Positions 1-10,182 of a stretch of DNA of 64,000 nt are shown here, in pieces. The stretch spans positions 4,475,501 to 4,539,500 of the forward strand of contig NZ_CP029639.1 in assembly GCF_003268635.1 (NCBI RefSeq), in the 5' to 3' direction. The first letter of the stretch is position 1. Every line of letters starts with the position of its first letter. Under the pieces are notes generated by a model, which worked only from the letters and a program-made list of their open reading frames with translations, was not told where the DNA came from and did not search any database. A program made the translations under genes and the position numbers. Origin of the DNA: Paenibacillus sp. DCT19 (GTDB lineage: Bacteria; Bacillota; Bacilli; Paenibacillales; Paenibacillaceae).

Positions 1-1617
1 ATAATATGAAGACGACGAGCGCGAGAGCTGCGTCAGAGTCAGATATAGTGGAACTGGTAGAAACTTCTTGCCCATCCACTGGATCAGCTTCAAGATCCAT
101 GGGAATATCCGCAGGAAGAACAGACCCAGTGCAAAGATGGCAAGTGCAGGCACAAAGAACAAAAACGGTTGCACTTGCAGCTGGTCTGTAGTCATGCCTG
201 TCTGGAAAGTCAACATCTGTCGTTCATAAAACAGATAATATCCGTACCCGGCAAGTCCAAGCAGAACAACATCGAGGAACCAGCGCTGCCAGATTGGGGC
301 ACGATCCGTCCGTGCCTGTCTTCTCTTCGCCGACACAATCGTAGCGCGCGCATACGTAATTGCAGGAATTAGAGACGCTATGATTGCCACGAGCACAGCC
401 ACAAGTCCTAGGAGAATCGCTTCCTTCGATACTCCAATCGGAATTGACTTCCGATCTACGAAAGATAGGAAACCACTCGCTGAACCAATACTCTTCGCCA
501 TAAACCATCCGAGCAATGGACCTATAATCAAGGCAATTGCGCCAAGGAATATGCCTTCTAACAGATATAAAGAGAAAATCTGTCTTGCAGAAGCACCACG
601 ACTCCGAAGAACAGCAATGTCACTTTCCTGCTTCTGAAGCGACTGCCTTGCATTCATTGCAATAAAATAAAAGACCATCGCAATCATCGGTGCCGCAAGG
701 GTGAACAGCATCGTCTGCAACTGCAGGCTCTGACTGCGGAACTGCTTCAGCAGATCACCGAAGGTGATATCTACTTTTGTATCCTTTAATCGTTGATACA
801 GATCAATATCAAGTCTCTCCAGCACAGAAGAAAGCCCGGAAATTTGGCTAGTCTGAATGTCTTTCAGATCAAACGCATAATACCAACGGGAATTCTGAAG
901 CGGGATTCCTTTTTCCTTGAGCAACACATCATTAAAAACGGTTTCATCGATGTAAAGTCCATTCATCATGCTATCGAATCCTTGCACCCAATACGGGCTA
1001 CTTGTATCATCTGCTGTGAAGGCACCCGTAATCTTCACACGGAGCGTAATGTCCAGGCCACTGTATACGGGATATTCAAGAATATCTCCAATATGCAGAT
1101 CGTTTCGATACATGCCTTCTTCCAGCATAACCGCCTCAATGATCCCATCTTTCACCTGGTTACCAGGCTTAAGCCCTGTGGAATAACTGACCTGGGCATC
1201 CAAGCCAGACATCGTTCCTAGACTCATGCTACGCACCCGGCTTGCATCTACCTTGGTTGGATCCTCTGGATTCACCTCGGTACTGCGGATTGAACGAGAG
1301 TTCACATACGTATGGAAAGGGAAACCAATATCGCGCGGCACATCCTCACGAATATACCGATCCACTTCCTCCAATCCGAGTGTATCCGTCTTCACTCCAC
1401 CAGGAGCCTGGTAACTCATCAGCAATGAACCTGCTGGCAAACCTTCGCTATTGTCCTGTAAGGTTTGAGCTACAACTCTTTTCAGCGCACCATCGGCGTA
1501 CATCGGAATACTGACGGTGAACGCAACCGCCACGATCAATCCGATCAGTGTGCTGAAGGTCATCCAGCGAGTGTTCCACATTTTGCGGAACAGCAGCCGA
1601 AGCAATGGCAGCCCCAT
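1..1617 (-). CDS. ABC transporter permease, FtsX/MacB-like (C-terminus beyond left edge)
   Basis: Reading the reverse complement from ATG 1617 gives one uninterrupted frame of 539 codons that leaves the window still open. The protein starts with a basic segment and a membrane helix (TLIGLIVAVAFTVSIPM, residues ~20-37). A ~270-residue extracytoplasmic domain follows, then several helices around a segment typical of FtsX-family permeases (AVLRSRGASARQIFSLYLLE). This layout matches MacB/LolC-type permeases that work mechanically on substrates outside the membrane. Its ATG overlaps the TAA of the adaptor gene by one base (TAATG), so ATPase, adaptor and permease form a translationally coupled export operon. 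The substrate cannot be told from sequence; antimicrobial peptide or lipid export are family possibilities only. Confidence 0.85.
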   Translation of the reverse strand, partial: MGLPLLRLLFRKMWNTRWMTFSTLIGLIVAVAFTVSIPMYADGALKRVVAQTLQDNSEGLPAGSLLMSYQAPGGVKTDTLGLEEVDRYIREDVPRDIGFPFHTYVNSRSIRSTEVNPEDPTKVDASRVRSMSLGTMSGLDAQVSYSTGLKPGNQVKDGIIEAVMLEEGMYRNDLHIGDILEYPVYSGLDITLRVKITGAFTADDTSSPYWVQGFDSMMNGLYIDETVFNDVLLKEKGIPLQNSRWYYAFDLKDIQTSQISGLSSVLERLDIDLYQRLKDTKVDITFGDLLKQFRSQSLQLQTMLFTLAAPMIAMVFYFIAMNARQSLQKQESDIAVLRSRGASARQIFSLYLLEGIFLGAIALIIGPLLGWFMAKSIGSASGFLSFVDRKSIPIGVSKEAILLGLVAVLVAIIASLIPAITYARATIVSAKRRQARTDRAPIWQRWFLDVVLLGLAGYGYYLFYERQMLTFQTGMTTDQLQVQPFLFFVPALAIFALGLFFLRIFPWILKLIQWMGKKFLPVPLYLTLTQLSRSSSSYY

Positions 1618-2725
1618 TAGCGACCCACTACTTTCTGTCCCACAGTAAGACCTTTCAGAATCTCAACATCAGTAGATGTCTGCTGACCCACCTCAACATC
1701 CACTTCTCGTTTGCTGCCATCGTTCTCTATGACTTGAACATAGGTTCTTGAACCAATAGAACGAAGAGCCGACACTGGAATAACAACTGCATCCTTGGTA
1801 CGCTGCGTTACGATGGATACCGTAAGAGGTGTACCGCGTTCAACACCCTTGGGCATTTTCGCCAAGGAAACGATCACATATTGATCAAGGGATTCTTTCG
1901 CTGGAGGTGTGTTGGTATCTCCTGAACTTCCCCCACTACCACTGTCCGAAGATGAAGCAATCGGCATTACTTTAATGACTCCAGAGACCTTGCCTGCGCC
2001 ATTAATATCAACGTCTGCTTTCATGCCTACCGAGAATTTCTCTAGATCCTCTTTGGCAAACGTAGCTGCAACGACCAGATTCGAAGTATCAGCAATCGTG
2101 GCAATTGGATCATACGCCTTGACAGCAGCACCCTTCTCTACCTGAACGGCAATGACTGTTCCCCCAAATGGAGCCGTTAGAGTCGCTTTCCCCAGCTTCT
2201 CCTCCAGATCAGCCAATTCTTGACGCAGCTCTTCAAAAGCTATGGTGGCTTCTTCAAATTCTACCGGGTCCATCTCATCCCGCTTACGCAGCGTTTCCTT
2301 CATCTGGACCTCAGCTTTGCGGATCTGAAGGTTCTTCGCCCGAATTTCCTTCTCCACGCTCTCTACATCAAGCACAGCAAGGAGCTGACCCTTTTTGACC
2401 TTATCGCCAGGTTTCACATTCAGCTCTTTCACATGCATACCGTCCAGCGTAAAATACACCTTTTCTTCCCTTTGGCTCATCATTTTACCGCTTCCGCTAA
2501 CTTTCTTCTCCAGGGTCTCAGTCCGGACTTCATACTCCGGCTTTTTGGAGATCGTTGGCGGTGTAATTGGCGGAAGTACTTCCTCCTCTGTCTCAGCCGG
2601 TAACAAGGAACATCCCGACATCGTTGCAACAACTATCGCACTAAGCACGATAAGCGCTGCGCGTTTCCCCTCTTCGTAGCGGCAGCTTTACTTGATAAAT
2701 CTGCCGTCCGCCATTTCATAAACAT
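1617..2725 (-). CDS. MacA/HlyD-like membrane-fusion adaptor lipoprotein (frame broken near its start)
   Basis: The protein has a lipoprotein signal ending IVVATMSGC, a HlyD-type hairpin with a coiled coil (~residues 95-160 of the restored protein), and lipoyl and beta-barrel parts carrying GGTVIAVQVEKGAAV and VVIPVSALR. In Gram-positives such adaptors link an ABC permease to the wall side. As given, the only start in frame is GTG 2648, which would cut off the basic part of the signal peptide. ATG 2725 lies 8 bases behind a strong GGAGGT site, overlaps the end of the ATPase gene, and joins the main frame if one G is restored to the run at 2667-2670. That gives 369 residues and a normal signal peptide. 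I therefore take 2725 as the real start. The function is clear at family level; the substrate is unknown. Confidence 0.8.
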
Positions 2726-3637
2726 GGTCCGCAACCTCCAGAATCGTAGGATCGTGTGTAGTCATACATATCGTTACTTGTTCTACTTCAATAATATTGC
2801 GAAATACAGCCATAACTTGTGCACCCATCTTGGAATCAAGTTCAGCTGTCGGCTCATCCGCAAGCAACAATCTCGGTCGATGTGCAATGGCTTTGGCAAT
2901 AGCGACCCGTTGTTGTTCCCCCCGGACATCTCAAATGGTCGGTGCTTCACCCGTTTGGTCAGACCAACCAGATCAAGACAATGACCTACTCGTTCCTTCC
3001 ATTCCGAGCGAGGCACATCAGCCATTCGCAGCGACAGCTCTACATTTTCCCAAGCAGATAATAAGGGCATAAGCGCATATGCCTGAAAAATAAATCCAAT
3101 TTCCTTACGTCGTAACGCCGTACGCCGCCTGTCTCCCCAATCTTGCAGAGGCTGGCCAGAGAACAGGATATCACCGCTAGAAGGCTGATCCAGCCCACCA
3201 AGCATATTAAGGAGTGTTGTTTTACCAGAGCCGGAGCGGCCTTTCAGCATCACAAGCTGCTGTGGGTTGACTTCCATATCAATGCCTTTGAGCACATGTA
3301 TAATTCGGCTTCCTGTCTGAAAACTACGGTGCACATTACGCACTTCCAGCACAGGCCCATCATATGGAGGCAACAAATCCCGCTTCTTCACAGTTTTGGG
3401 TTTCTTGTCTTGAGCAGCAACAGCAACTGCCAGTTCATCGGAGCTAGATTCGTTCTGTTCAGTGAGACTCTCATCTGAGAGGCTCTCCTTCACTTGAATC
3501 TCTGCTTCGCTTATGTAGGTTTGATCTTGCTGCTGGGCAGACTCCGGCTGCTGTGTTCCCCCGATATCAGGCTCATTCCCTGGCTGGCTTTTGGCTGATT
3601 TGATTTTGGAAAATAACTTCTTCATGCCAGCAATCAC
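2688..3637 (-). CDS. ABC transporter ATP-binding protein, MacB/LolD type (frameshifted)
   Basis: This is the energy-supplying subunit for the adjoining permease and adaptor. It carries Walker A (GRSGSGKTTLLN), a Q-loop (FIFQAYALMPLLSA), the signature MSGG and Walker B (RLLLADEPTAEL). The frame breaks just after MSGG at the six-C run 2918-2923. Adding one base restores GGEQQRVAIAKA and gives about 316 residues. An unusual N-terminal extension of roughly 90 residues, rich in Glu, Gln and Ser, precedes the ATPase domain. The start is uncertain: ATG 3643 sits directly on the AGAGG ribosome site, whereas GTG 3637 has 6-base spacing and is preferred. Probably intact in the organism. Confidence 0.8.
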
Positions 3638-3792
3638 ACTCATCCTCTCTTCACATTCCGGTCGTTTCATGAAGACTCTAAAACTAGAAATCTATTCCAT
3701 ACTACACTGCATTATAAACGACGAATCACAACTAAAAGTTACAAGCTTTTTACAACGTTCCAGAGAAAAAGTTAATATTCTGTAGAGAACAA

Positions 3793-3824
3793 CAAAAAAG
3801 CACCCCAAAGTGTGGGATGCTTCA
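3793..3824 (-). terminator. Rho-independent terminator of the pyr operon
   Basis: On the minus strand, downstream of pyrE, a hairpin (GCATCCCAC / TTGGGGTGC) is followed by six T. It separates the pyrimidine operon from the ABC export genes. The 90 bases between it and pyrE show nothing else. Confidence 0.8.
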
Positions 3825-3914
3825 TACTAAACGGTGGAATTTGCCTGTATACCAGCAATCGTTACAATTTTGATACCGTTCGTGTAAGGACTACTTTTTT
3901 GTGCCTATATGATA

Positions 3915-4556
3915 TTATTTACCAAAAGAAGAAGGATCTTCACGCCAGGATTTAAGCAATGCGAAGTCGCTCTCTTGAATCGTTCCTTGAGCCAGAGCCA
4001 CATCCATCAGCGCTGTATAATTGGACAGGGTTTGCAGTGGAATTCCTGCTTCCTCAAAGGCTTTGATACCTTTATCCAACTGGTAGCTGAAAATAGCAAG
4101 TACGGCGAGTGGTGTTGCGCCAGCATCTTGTACGGCTTGTGCGGCTTTAATGGAGCTTCCGCCGGTTGAGATCAAATCTTCAATGACTACAACCTTCTGA
4201 CCTTCCTGAATCAAACCTTCAATCAGATTTTCTTTACCATGTCCTTTGGCTTTATCACGAATGTAGGCCATTGGCAGATTCAGTTTCTGAGCTACCCACG
4301 CCGCGTGAGGGATACCTGCTGTAGCTGTCCCCGCAATGACTTCCGCTTCCGGATATTGTTCACGAATAATCGTTGCAAAAGCTTCTGCAATGTCCTCACG
4401 AATCTCAGGATAGGACATCGTCAGACGGTTATCACAATAAATTGGCGATTTGATGCCGGATGTCCACGTAAATGGTTGCTGTGGACGGAGCGCTACAGCT
4501 TTGATTTTCAACAATTGGGAAGCAATATGATTCGGAATCTCGTTAAGTGTAATCAT
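3915..4556 (-). CDS. pyrE: Orotate phosphoribosyltransferase
   Basis: It transfers phosphoribose from PRPP to orotate to form OMP, the fifth step of UMP synthesis, in the cytoplasm. The 213-residue protein has the type I phosphoribosyltransferase PRPP-binding motif [14 protein letters not shown] (~residues 122-135), the ribose-recognition segment [12 protein letters not shown], and the substrate-loop segment [17 protein letters not shown]. Its length is normal. The ATG overlaps the pyrF stop by four bases (ATGA), so the two are translationally coupled. It is the last gene of the pyr operon. Confidence 0.97.
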   Translation of the reverse strand: MITLNEIPNHIASQLLKIKAVALRPQQPFTWTSGIKSPIYCDNRLTMSYPEIREDIAEAFATIIREQYPEAEVIAGTATAGIPHAAWVAQKLNLPMAYIRDKAKGHGKENLIEGLIQEGQKVVVIEDLISTGGSSIKAAQAVQDAGATPLAVLAIFSYQLDKGIKAFEEAGIPLQTLSNYTALMDVALAQGTIQESDFALLKSWREDPSSFGK

Positions 4557-5292
4557 GCGTTTAACATCTCCTTCAAAATAGCCTCTGCCGCTTCACGCGG
4601 ATTCGGGGCACCTGTAATCGGTCTTCCTACGACGATATAATGACTACCTCTAGCGATCGCTTCTCCAGGAGTCAACACACGTGTCTGATCTCCGAGACCG
4701 CTTCCTGCTGGGCGAATACCTGGAGTGACGGTGTGAAACTCACTTCCACACGCCGCTCGAATGGCTGGTACTTCCAAAGGAGAAGCTACAACACCATCCA
4801 GCCCTGATTCATGGGCAAGACTAGCATAACGGACAACCGTCGCTTCAACTGAGCCATCAATACCGATTTCTGTATTCATCGTTTCTTGGCTTGTACTGGT
4901 AAGCTGCGTAACCGCGATGATCTCTGGTCTCGTCAGTGAAGCATCAGCCAACAGTGCAGCTTCTGCGCCATCACGAGCTGCTCGCATCATGACTGTTCCC
5001 CGGCTGCATGCACGTTGAACATATCTACTCCAAGACGAGTGATACTCTCTGCCCCTCCGCGCACGGTATTCGGGATGTCGTGCATTTTGACATCAAGGAA
5101 TACCGAATATCCTTTGGACTTCAACTCTCGAATGAATTCTGGCCCTGCTGCGTAGAACAACTGCATGCCAACTTTGAGGTAACAAGGGATCCCTTCAAGG
5201 GACTGTACAAGTTCCTTTGCTTGTTCCGCTCCAGGATAGTCCAGTGCAACCATTAAACGTCCTGCCAGCTGGTTGAAATCAGGATGGTTCAT
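4553..5292 (-). CDS. pyrF: Orotidine 5'-phosphate decarboxylase (frameshifted in assembly)
   Basis: It decarboxylates OMP to UMP. The first part holds [13 protein letters not shown] and the catalytic [11 protein letters not shown] (Lys/Asp/Asp/Ile network); the second holds [16 protein letters not shown] and IVVGRPIT, the phosphate-binding end of the barrel. The two parts lie in different frames because the run at 4998-5001 is one base short. Restoring it yields [15 protein letters not shown] and a 246-residue protein close to the family norm of ~240. ATG 5292 follows GAGGAG at usable spacing and removes an atypical upstream leader from the longer open frame. A short MITE-like repeat lies between it and carB, where pyrK and pyrD sit in Bacillus subtilis. 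Confidence 0.92.
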
Positions 5293-5412
5293 TTCGCAGC
5301 AACTCCTCTGCCTGTATGGCTTAATTTTGGTGTTTTTGCCCGATATAAAGGACATCCCGCCAACCCGGAGGTTGACTGATGTCCTTCATCAGTGACAAAT
5401 CTGTCTTATTAG

Positions 5413-5467
5413 AGGTTGTTCAAAAAGTCCGCTTCTTCTAAGTACTGAAAACCATCCTTTTTGAACA
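5413..5467. repeat. Short (internally deleted) copy of the MITE-like repeat
   Basis: It carries both ends of the longer copies at 21776 and 30324: left end GGTTGTTCAAAAAGTCCGCTT, here written without the remaining interior, and right end TACTGAAAACC..TCCTTTTTGAACA. The ends form an inverted repeat around GTTCAAAAAG. It begins right after the carB stop codon (8 bases away) and could act as a hairpin in the carB-pyrF transcript. Confidence 0.75.
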
Positions 5468-5475
5468 TTCACTTT

Positions 5476-8400
5476 TTAGTTTACAAAGGCTGGCATAGCC
5501 TCAGAGGAGAAGTTGATCGTTTCCAGCATTTTCAGCAGGGCACCGATCGTATCCAATGAAGTCATACACACAACACCGTTCTCTACCGCTTCACGGCGAA
5601 TTCTGAATCCGTCACGCTGTGGAGTTTTACCTTTGGTCAAGGTGTTGAACACAAAGTTCGCTTCACCACTGCGGATCATATCCAAAATGTTCGGTGAACC
5701 TTCGCTTAATTTGTTTACTTTCGTTACCGGAATGTTGGCTGCTTCGAGAGCTGCTGCCGTTCCGCCTGTAGCCATAATTTTGTAACCCAATCTGTAGAAA
5801 CCTTCAAGCAAAGGCACTGCTTCGTCTTTGTCTTTGTCCGCTACAGTAACCACAATTGCTCCTGTTGCTGGAATTTTCATACCTGCTCCGATAAGACCTT
5901 TAAACAGCGCTTTAGCGTAATTCGGGTCACGACCCATTACTTCACCTGTAGATTTCATCTCAGGACCAAGCGTTGGTTCTACACGACGAAGCTTCGCGAA
6001 GGAGAACACTGGAACTTTAACCGATACATGATCCGTTTCAGGCCAGAGACCATCCACATAACCCAGATCTTTCAGTTTCACACCGAGAATAGCTTGTGTT
6101 GCCAGGTTAGCCATCGGAATGTTCGTTACTTTACTCAAGAATGGTACGGTACGGGATGAACGTGGGTTCACCTCGATCACATACACTTGGCCATCATGGA
6201 TGACAAACTGGATATTCACCAAACCAATGGTTTTCAATTCTTTCGCAATTTTGATTGTAATTTCTACAATCTTCTCTTTCAGATCCTGGGACAAGTGTTG
6301 TGGCGGATATACTGCGATGGAGTCACCAGAGTGAACCCCTGCGCGTTCGATATGCTCCATGATTCCTGGAACGAGTACCGTTTCACCATCGCAGATCGCG
6401 TCTACCTCTACCTCTTTACCCAGCATGTAACGGTCAATCAGAACCGGATGCTCTGGGTTGATCTTAACTGCTTGCTCCATGTATGTCAGCAATTCAGCAT
6501 CGGAGTATACAATCTCCATGGCACGACCACCAAGTACGTACGATGGACGAACGAGTACTGGATATCCGAGACCTTGAGCTGTTTCTACTGCATCATCCAC
6601 TGAAGTGACCGTTTTACCTTTTGGCTGTGCAATCTCCAGACGGGAGAGAAGATGCTCGAACTTCTTACGGTCTTCCGCTTCATCGATGCTTTCCAGATCC
6701 GTACCAAGGATCGTTACACCTGCATTACGCAGTGGTGCTGCAAGATTGATTGCCGTTTGGCCACCAAACTGTACGATTACGCCCACCGGTTGTTCTTGTT
6801 CGATTACGTTCATAACATCCTCGAAGAACAGTGGCTCGAAGTACAGACGATCTGATGTATTAAAGTCCGTAGACACCGTCTCCGGGTTGTTGTTGATAAT
6901 TACCGCTTCATAGCCTGCTTTTTGCAGAGCCCACACCGCGTGTACTGTTGAATAGTCAAACTCAATCCCTTGACCAATCCGGATCGGACCGGAGCCAAGT
7001 ACAACTACTTTTTTCTTATCCGAAGGAAGTACTTCATTCTCTGTTTCGTATGTCGAGTAGTAGTAAGGCGTAGTTGCTTCGAACTCTGCCGCACATGTAT
7101 CTACCATTTTGTATACCGGACGAAGGTTTTCCTCTTCACGACGCGCTCTTACCTCAGCTTCTGTTGTCAATGTGCTTCCAGGTTGACCCTGAGCACGCAA
7201 TTCAGCAATCGCACGGTCTGTGAATCCAAGACGCTTCGCTTGATATAATGTTTCGGATGACAGTTCGGATTCTTCACGAATACGATCTTCGAATTTGATG
7301 AGGCCTTCGATTTTGTCCAGGAACCACCAGTCAATCTTAGTCAGATCCTGCAATTGTTGCAAAGTGTATCCTCTGCGGAATGCCTCAGCAATCAGGAACA
7401 TACGCTCATCGTCCGCTTTGATCAGACGCTCGTTCAGCGTTGCTTCATCAAGTGTTTCCGCCTCTTTCAGGTATAGACGGTGTACGCCGATTTCCAGGGA
7501 GCGAACCGCTTTATGAATGGATTCTTCGAATGTCCGTCCGATCGCCATAACTTCGCCCGTTGCTTTCATTTGTGTACCAAGCTTCCGGTTAGCTGATGTG
7601 AATTTGTCGAACGGCCAACGCGGAATTTTGCTTACGATGTAATCGAGTGTAGGCTCGAAACAAGCGTAGGTTTGACCTGTTACCGGGTTCACGATCTCAT
7701 CCAATGTGTATCCCATAGCAATTTTGGCAGCCATTTTGGCAATCGGATAACCCGTTGCTTTGGAAGCAAGCGCGGATGAACGGCTTACCCGTGGGTTAAC
7801 TTCAATTACATAGTATTGGAAGCTGTGCGGATCTAGTGCAAACTGTACGTTGCATCCACCTTCGATGTTGAGGGCACGGATGATTTTTAAGGAAGCCGAA
7901 CGCAGCATTTGGTATTCACGGTCAGACAACGTTTGACTCGGAGCTACTACGATACTGTCACCTGTATGAACGCCAACCGGGTCAAAGTTCTCCATGTTGC
8001 AGACTACGATACAGTTATCGTTTTTGTCCCGCATAACTTCATACTCGACTTCTTTCATACCAGCAATGCTTTTCTCAACCAAACACTGCCCGATTGGGCT
8101 GTAACGAAGACCTGCAGCTACCGTTTCGCGCAATTCTTCTTCATTCGCACAGATTCCGCCGCCTGTTCCACCCAGTGTGTAGGCAGGACGAACGATGATC
8201 GGATAACCAATCTCATTTGCAAAATCTAGTGATTCTTCCAGTGTTGTTACGATTACACTCTCAGGTACAGGTTGCTCCAGTTCACGCATCAGGTCACGGA
8301 ACAAGTCCCGATCTTCTGCTTTTTCGATTGAAGTTAGCTGTGTACCCAGCAATTTCACATTTTCACGTTCCAGTACACCTGCACGCGCAAGTTCTACCGC

Positions 8401-8694
8401 CATGTTCAAACCGGTTTGACCACCCAGTGTTGGCAACAATCCATCTGGACGCTCTTGACGGATAATTTGAGTTACGAAATCCAATGTGATTGGTTCGATA
8501 TACACTTTGTCAGCCATGTTTGTATCGGTCATAATCGTTGCAGGGTTGCTGTTGATGAGGACAACTTCCACGCCTTCTTCTTTCAACGCCTGGCAAGCTT
8601 GCGTACCGGCATAGTCGAACTCGGCCGCTTGACCGATGACGATTGGTCCGGAACCAATCACCAGGATTTTTTTGAGGTCTTTGTTAATCGGCAT
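5476..8694 (-). CDS. carB: Carbamoyl-phosphate synthase large subunit
   Basis: It makes carbamoyl phosphate from bicarbonate, two ATP and ammonia delivered by CarA. The 1072-residue protein has the duplicated structure of the family: two halves each opening with a nucleotide-binding segment ([20 protein letters not shown] near 7-26; [19 protein letters not shown] near 557-575) and each with an ATP-grasp domain ([22 protein letters not shown]). An MGS-like regulatory domain closes the protein ([13 protein letters not shown]), where UMP or other effectors bind in the family. ATG 8694 follows AAAGGAGC. It lies one base from the carA stop. Full length and intact. Confidence 0.98.
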   Translation of the reverse strand: MPINKDLKKILVIGSGPIVIGQAAEFDYAGTQACQALKEEGVEVVLINSNPATIMTDTNMADKVYIEPITLDFVTQIIRQERPDGLLPTLGGQTGLNMAVELARAGVLERENVKLLGTQLTSIEKAEDRDLFRDLMRELEQPVPESVIVTTLEESLDFANEIGYPIIVRPAYTLGGTGGGICANEEELRETVAAGLRYSPIGQCLVEKSIAGMKEVEYEVMRDKNDNCIVVCNMENFDPVGVHTGDSIVVAPSQTLSDREYQMLRSASLKIIRALNIEGGCNVQFALDPHSFQYYVIEVNPRVSRSSALASKATGYPIAKMAAKIAMGYTLDEIVNPVTGQTYACFEPTLDYIVSKIPRWPFDKFTSANRKLGTQMKATGEVMAIGRTFEESIHKAVRSLEIGVHRLYLKEAETLDEATLNERLIKADDERMFLIAEAFRRGYTLQQLQDLTKIDWWFLDKIEGLIKFEDRIREESELSSETLYQAKRLGFTDRAIAELRAQGQPGSTLTTEAEVRARREEENLRPVYKMVDTCAAEFEATTPYYYSTYETENEVLPSDKKKVVVLGSGPIRIGQGIEFDYSTVHAVWALQKAGYEAVIINNNPETVSTDFNTSDRLYFEPLFFEDVMNVIEQEQPVGVIVQFGGQTAINLAAPLRNAGVTILGTDLESIDEAEDRKKFEHLLSRLEIAQPKGKTVTSVDDAVETAQGLGYPVLVRPSYVLGGRAMEIVYSDAELLTYMEQAVKINPEHPVLIDRYMLGKEVEVDAICDGETVLVPGIMEHIERAGVHSGDSIAVYPPQHLSQDLKEKIVEITIKIAKELKTIGLVNIQFVIHDGQVYVIEVNPRSSRTVPFLSKVTNIPMANLATQAILGVKLKDLGYVDGLWPETDHVSVKVPVFSFAKLRRVEPTLGPEMKSTGEVMGRDPNYAKALFKGLIGAGMKIPATGAIVVTVADKDKDEAVPLLEGFYRLGYKIMATGGTAAALEAANIPVTKVNKLSEGSPNILDMIRSGEANFVFNTLTKGKTPQRDGFRIRREAVENGVVCMTSLDTIGALLKMLETINFSSEAMPAFVN

Positions 8695-8695
8695 G

Positions 8696-9834
8696 TTATT
8701 GCGCTCCTTTCACTGCAGCTGCCAATACGGCTTGACGTGGCTGTGGTGGGTTAGTGATTTTGTGCTCACGAATCATCTCGATGAAGCGATCGAACAGATA
8801 GCTGTTATCGTAAGGTCCTGGCGCTGCTTCCGGGTGATACTGTACGGAAAACGCTGGGAACGTTTTATGTTTCAGACCTTCAATGGTCTTGTCGTTATTG
8901 TTGATATGTGTTACTTCCAGATCAGTGTTCTTCACAGAATCCTCATTCACCGTGTAACCATGGTTCTGAGAAGTGATGAAGCAACGTCCACTTTCAAGTT
9001 CTTTCACCGGATGGTTTCCGCCGCGGTGTCCGAATTTCAGTTTTTCTGTATCTGCTCCTGCTGCAAGAGCGAAAAGTTGGTGACCCAGGCAGATGCCGAA
9101 GATCGGATATTCGCCAAGCAACTCACTGATCATTTTAACCGCGTGAGGTACATCTTTTGGATCCCAGGGCCGTTGGACAACTGGATGCCGTCTGGGTTCA
9201 AGCGACGAATCTCGTCTGCAGTTACATCATGAGGAACAACAACTACGTCACAGTTACGTTTGCTAAGTTCGCGCAAGATCCCTGTTTTTGCACCATAGTC
9301 TACCAACACAATGCGCTCAGCCGTTCCTGGGCTATTGTACACATGCGGAGTCGACGTCAGTGGAACTTGGTTGCGCAGCTCAGCAATTGTTGTATCACCC
9401 ATCATCTCCAGCAGTTCTTCCACAGGCTTCGATCCTGTTGTGAGAATTCCCTTCATCGTGCCGTGGTGGCGAATCCGGCGAGTCAACATGCGAGTATCAA
9501 TTTCGCTGATACCTACAATGCCGTACTCTTTGAGCAAATTGTCTACGCTGTACTCTGCACGCCAGTTACTTGGCGTCGGCTCATGACGACGTACTACGAA
9601 GCCGTGTACAAATGGACGAATCGACTCAAAGTCATCACGTGTAATTCCGTAGTTACCAATCAACGGATACGTCATGGTTACGATTTGACCGCAATAAGAA
9701 GGATCCGAAAGCACCTCTTGGTAGCCTGTAATTCCCGTATTAAAAACGACCTCACCTGTAGTTTCACCTTCAGCTCCGAACGCTTTACCAGTGAACAGTG
9801 TGCCGTCTTCCAACAATAATCTCGCCTGTGCCAT
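8696..9834 (-). CDS. carA: Carbamoyl-phosphate synthase small (glutaminase) subunit, frameshifted in assembly
   Basis: It hydrolyses glutamine and passes ammonia to CarB. The N-terminal half shows [17 protein letters not shown] and [10 protein letters not shown]; the class I glutamine amidotransferase half has the nucleophile motif [11 protein letters not shown] and a C-terminal His/Glu pair in [10 protein letters not shown]. The frame breaks at the short run 9163-9165. With one base added, SNGPGDPKDV runs straight into the second part and the protein is 379 residues, a normal length. ATG 9834 follows GAGGAG. The ~350-base gap upstream holds a long palindrome (see 9861). Confidence 0.95.
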
Positions 9835-9860
9835 CCCATCTCACTCCTCTGTGTTTATCA

Positions 9861-10080
9861 ACGGTTGAATGTCATTTAGGTTGAACTTGTAGCTCCCCTT
9901 CGCGTGGGACTTCGTAGACAGAAAACCCTTCGATCGCTGTTATCCCGGATTACTTTTTATCAATTTTTCAATTGATGTAATCCGGTGATAAAGGCGAACG
10001 CTTTGCTTCTTCGGGTCTTTTCTGTCCACTTCGTTAGCTAATGTAGAGCTCAAAGTTCAAAAGACTGCATTCAACGTGTG
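9861..10080. repeat. ~220-bp imperfect palindrome between pyrC and carA
   Basis: The two arms match in order from the outside inwards: GTTGAATG, TTGAACTT..AGCTC, GACAGAAAA..CCC, TTATC.CCGGATTAC, then an inner ATCAATT/AATTGAT loop. Single-stranded RNA or DNA could fold into one long hairpin with small bulges. No open frame fits it, and it does not resemble the three GTTCAAAAAG repeats. It fills the only large gap inside the pyr operon and is most simply a MITE-like insertion. The remaining ~100 bases up to pyrC show nothing I can name. Confidence 0.75.
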
Positions 10081-10182
10081 CTTGTTTCTTATATTGGACT
10101 CTCGGCATAAGCTGCCTCGAGTTAGTTAGTTCTAAAGATGTTACTCGTTAACATTTGTAGAATAGTTCAGTAATTTACCAAT

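Noticed and set aside
9157..9819. 220-codon plus-strand frame opposite carA
   Set aside because: Shadow of a conserved gene; no ribosome site or recognisable domain.
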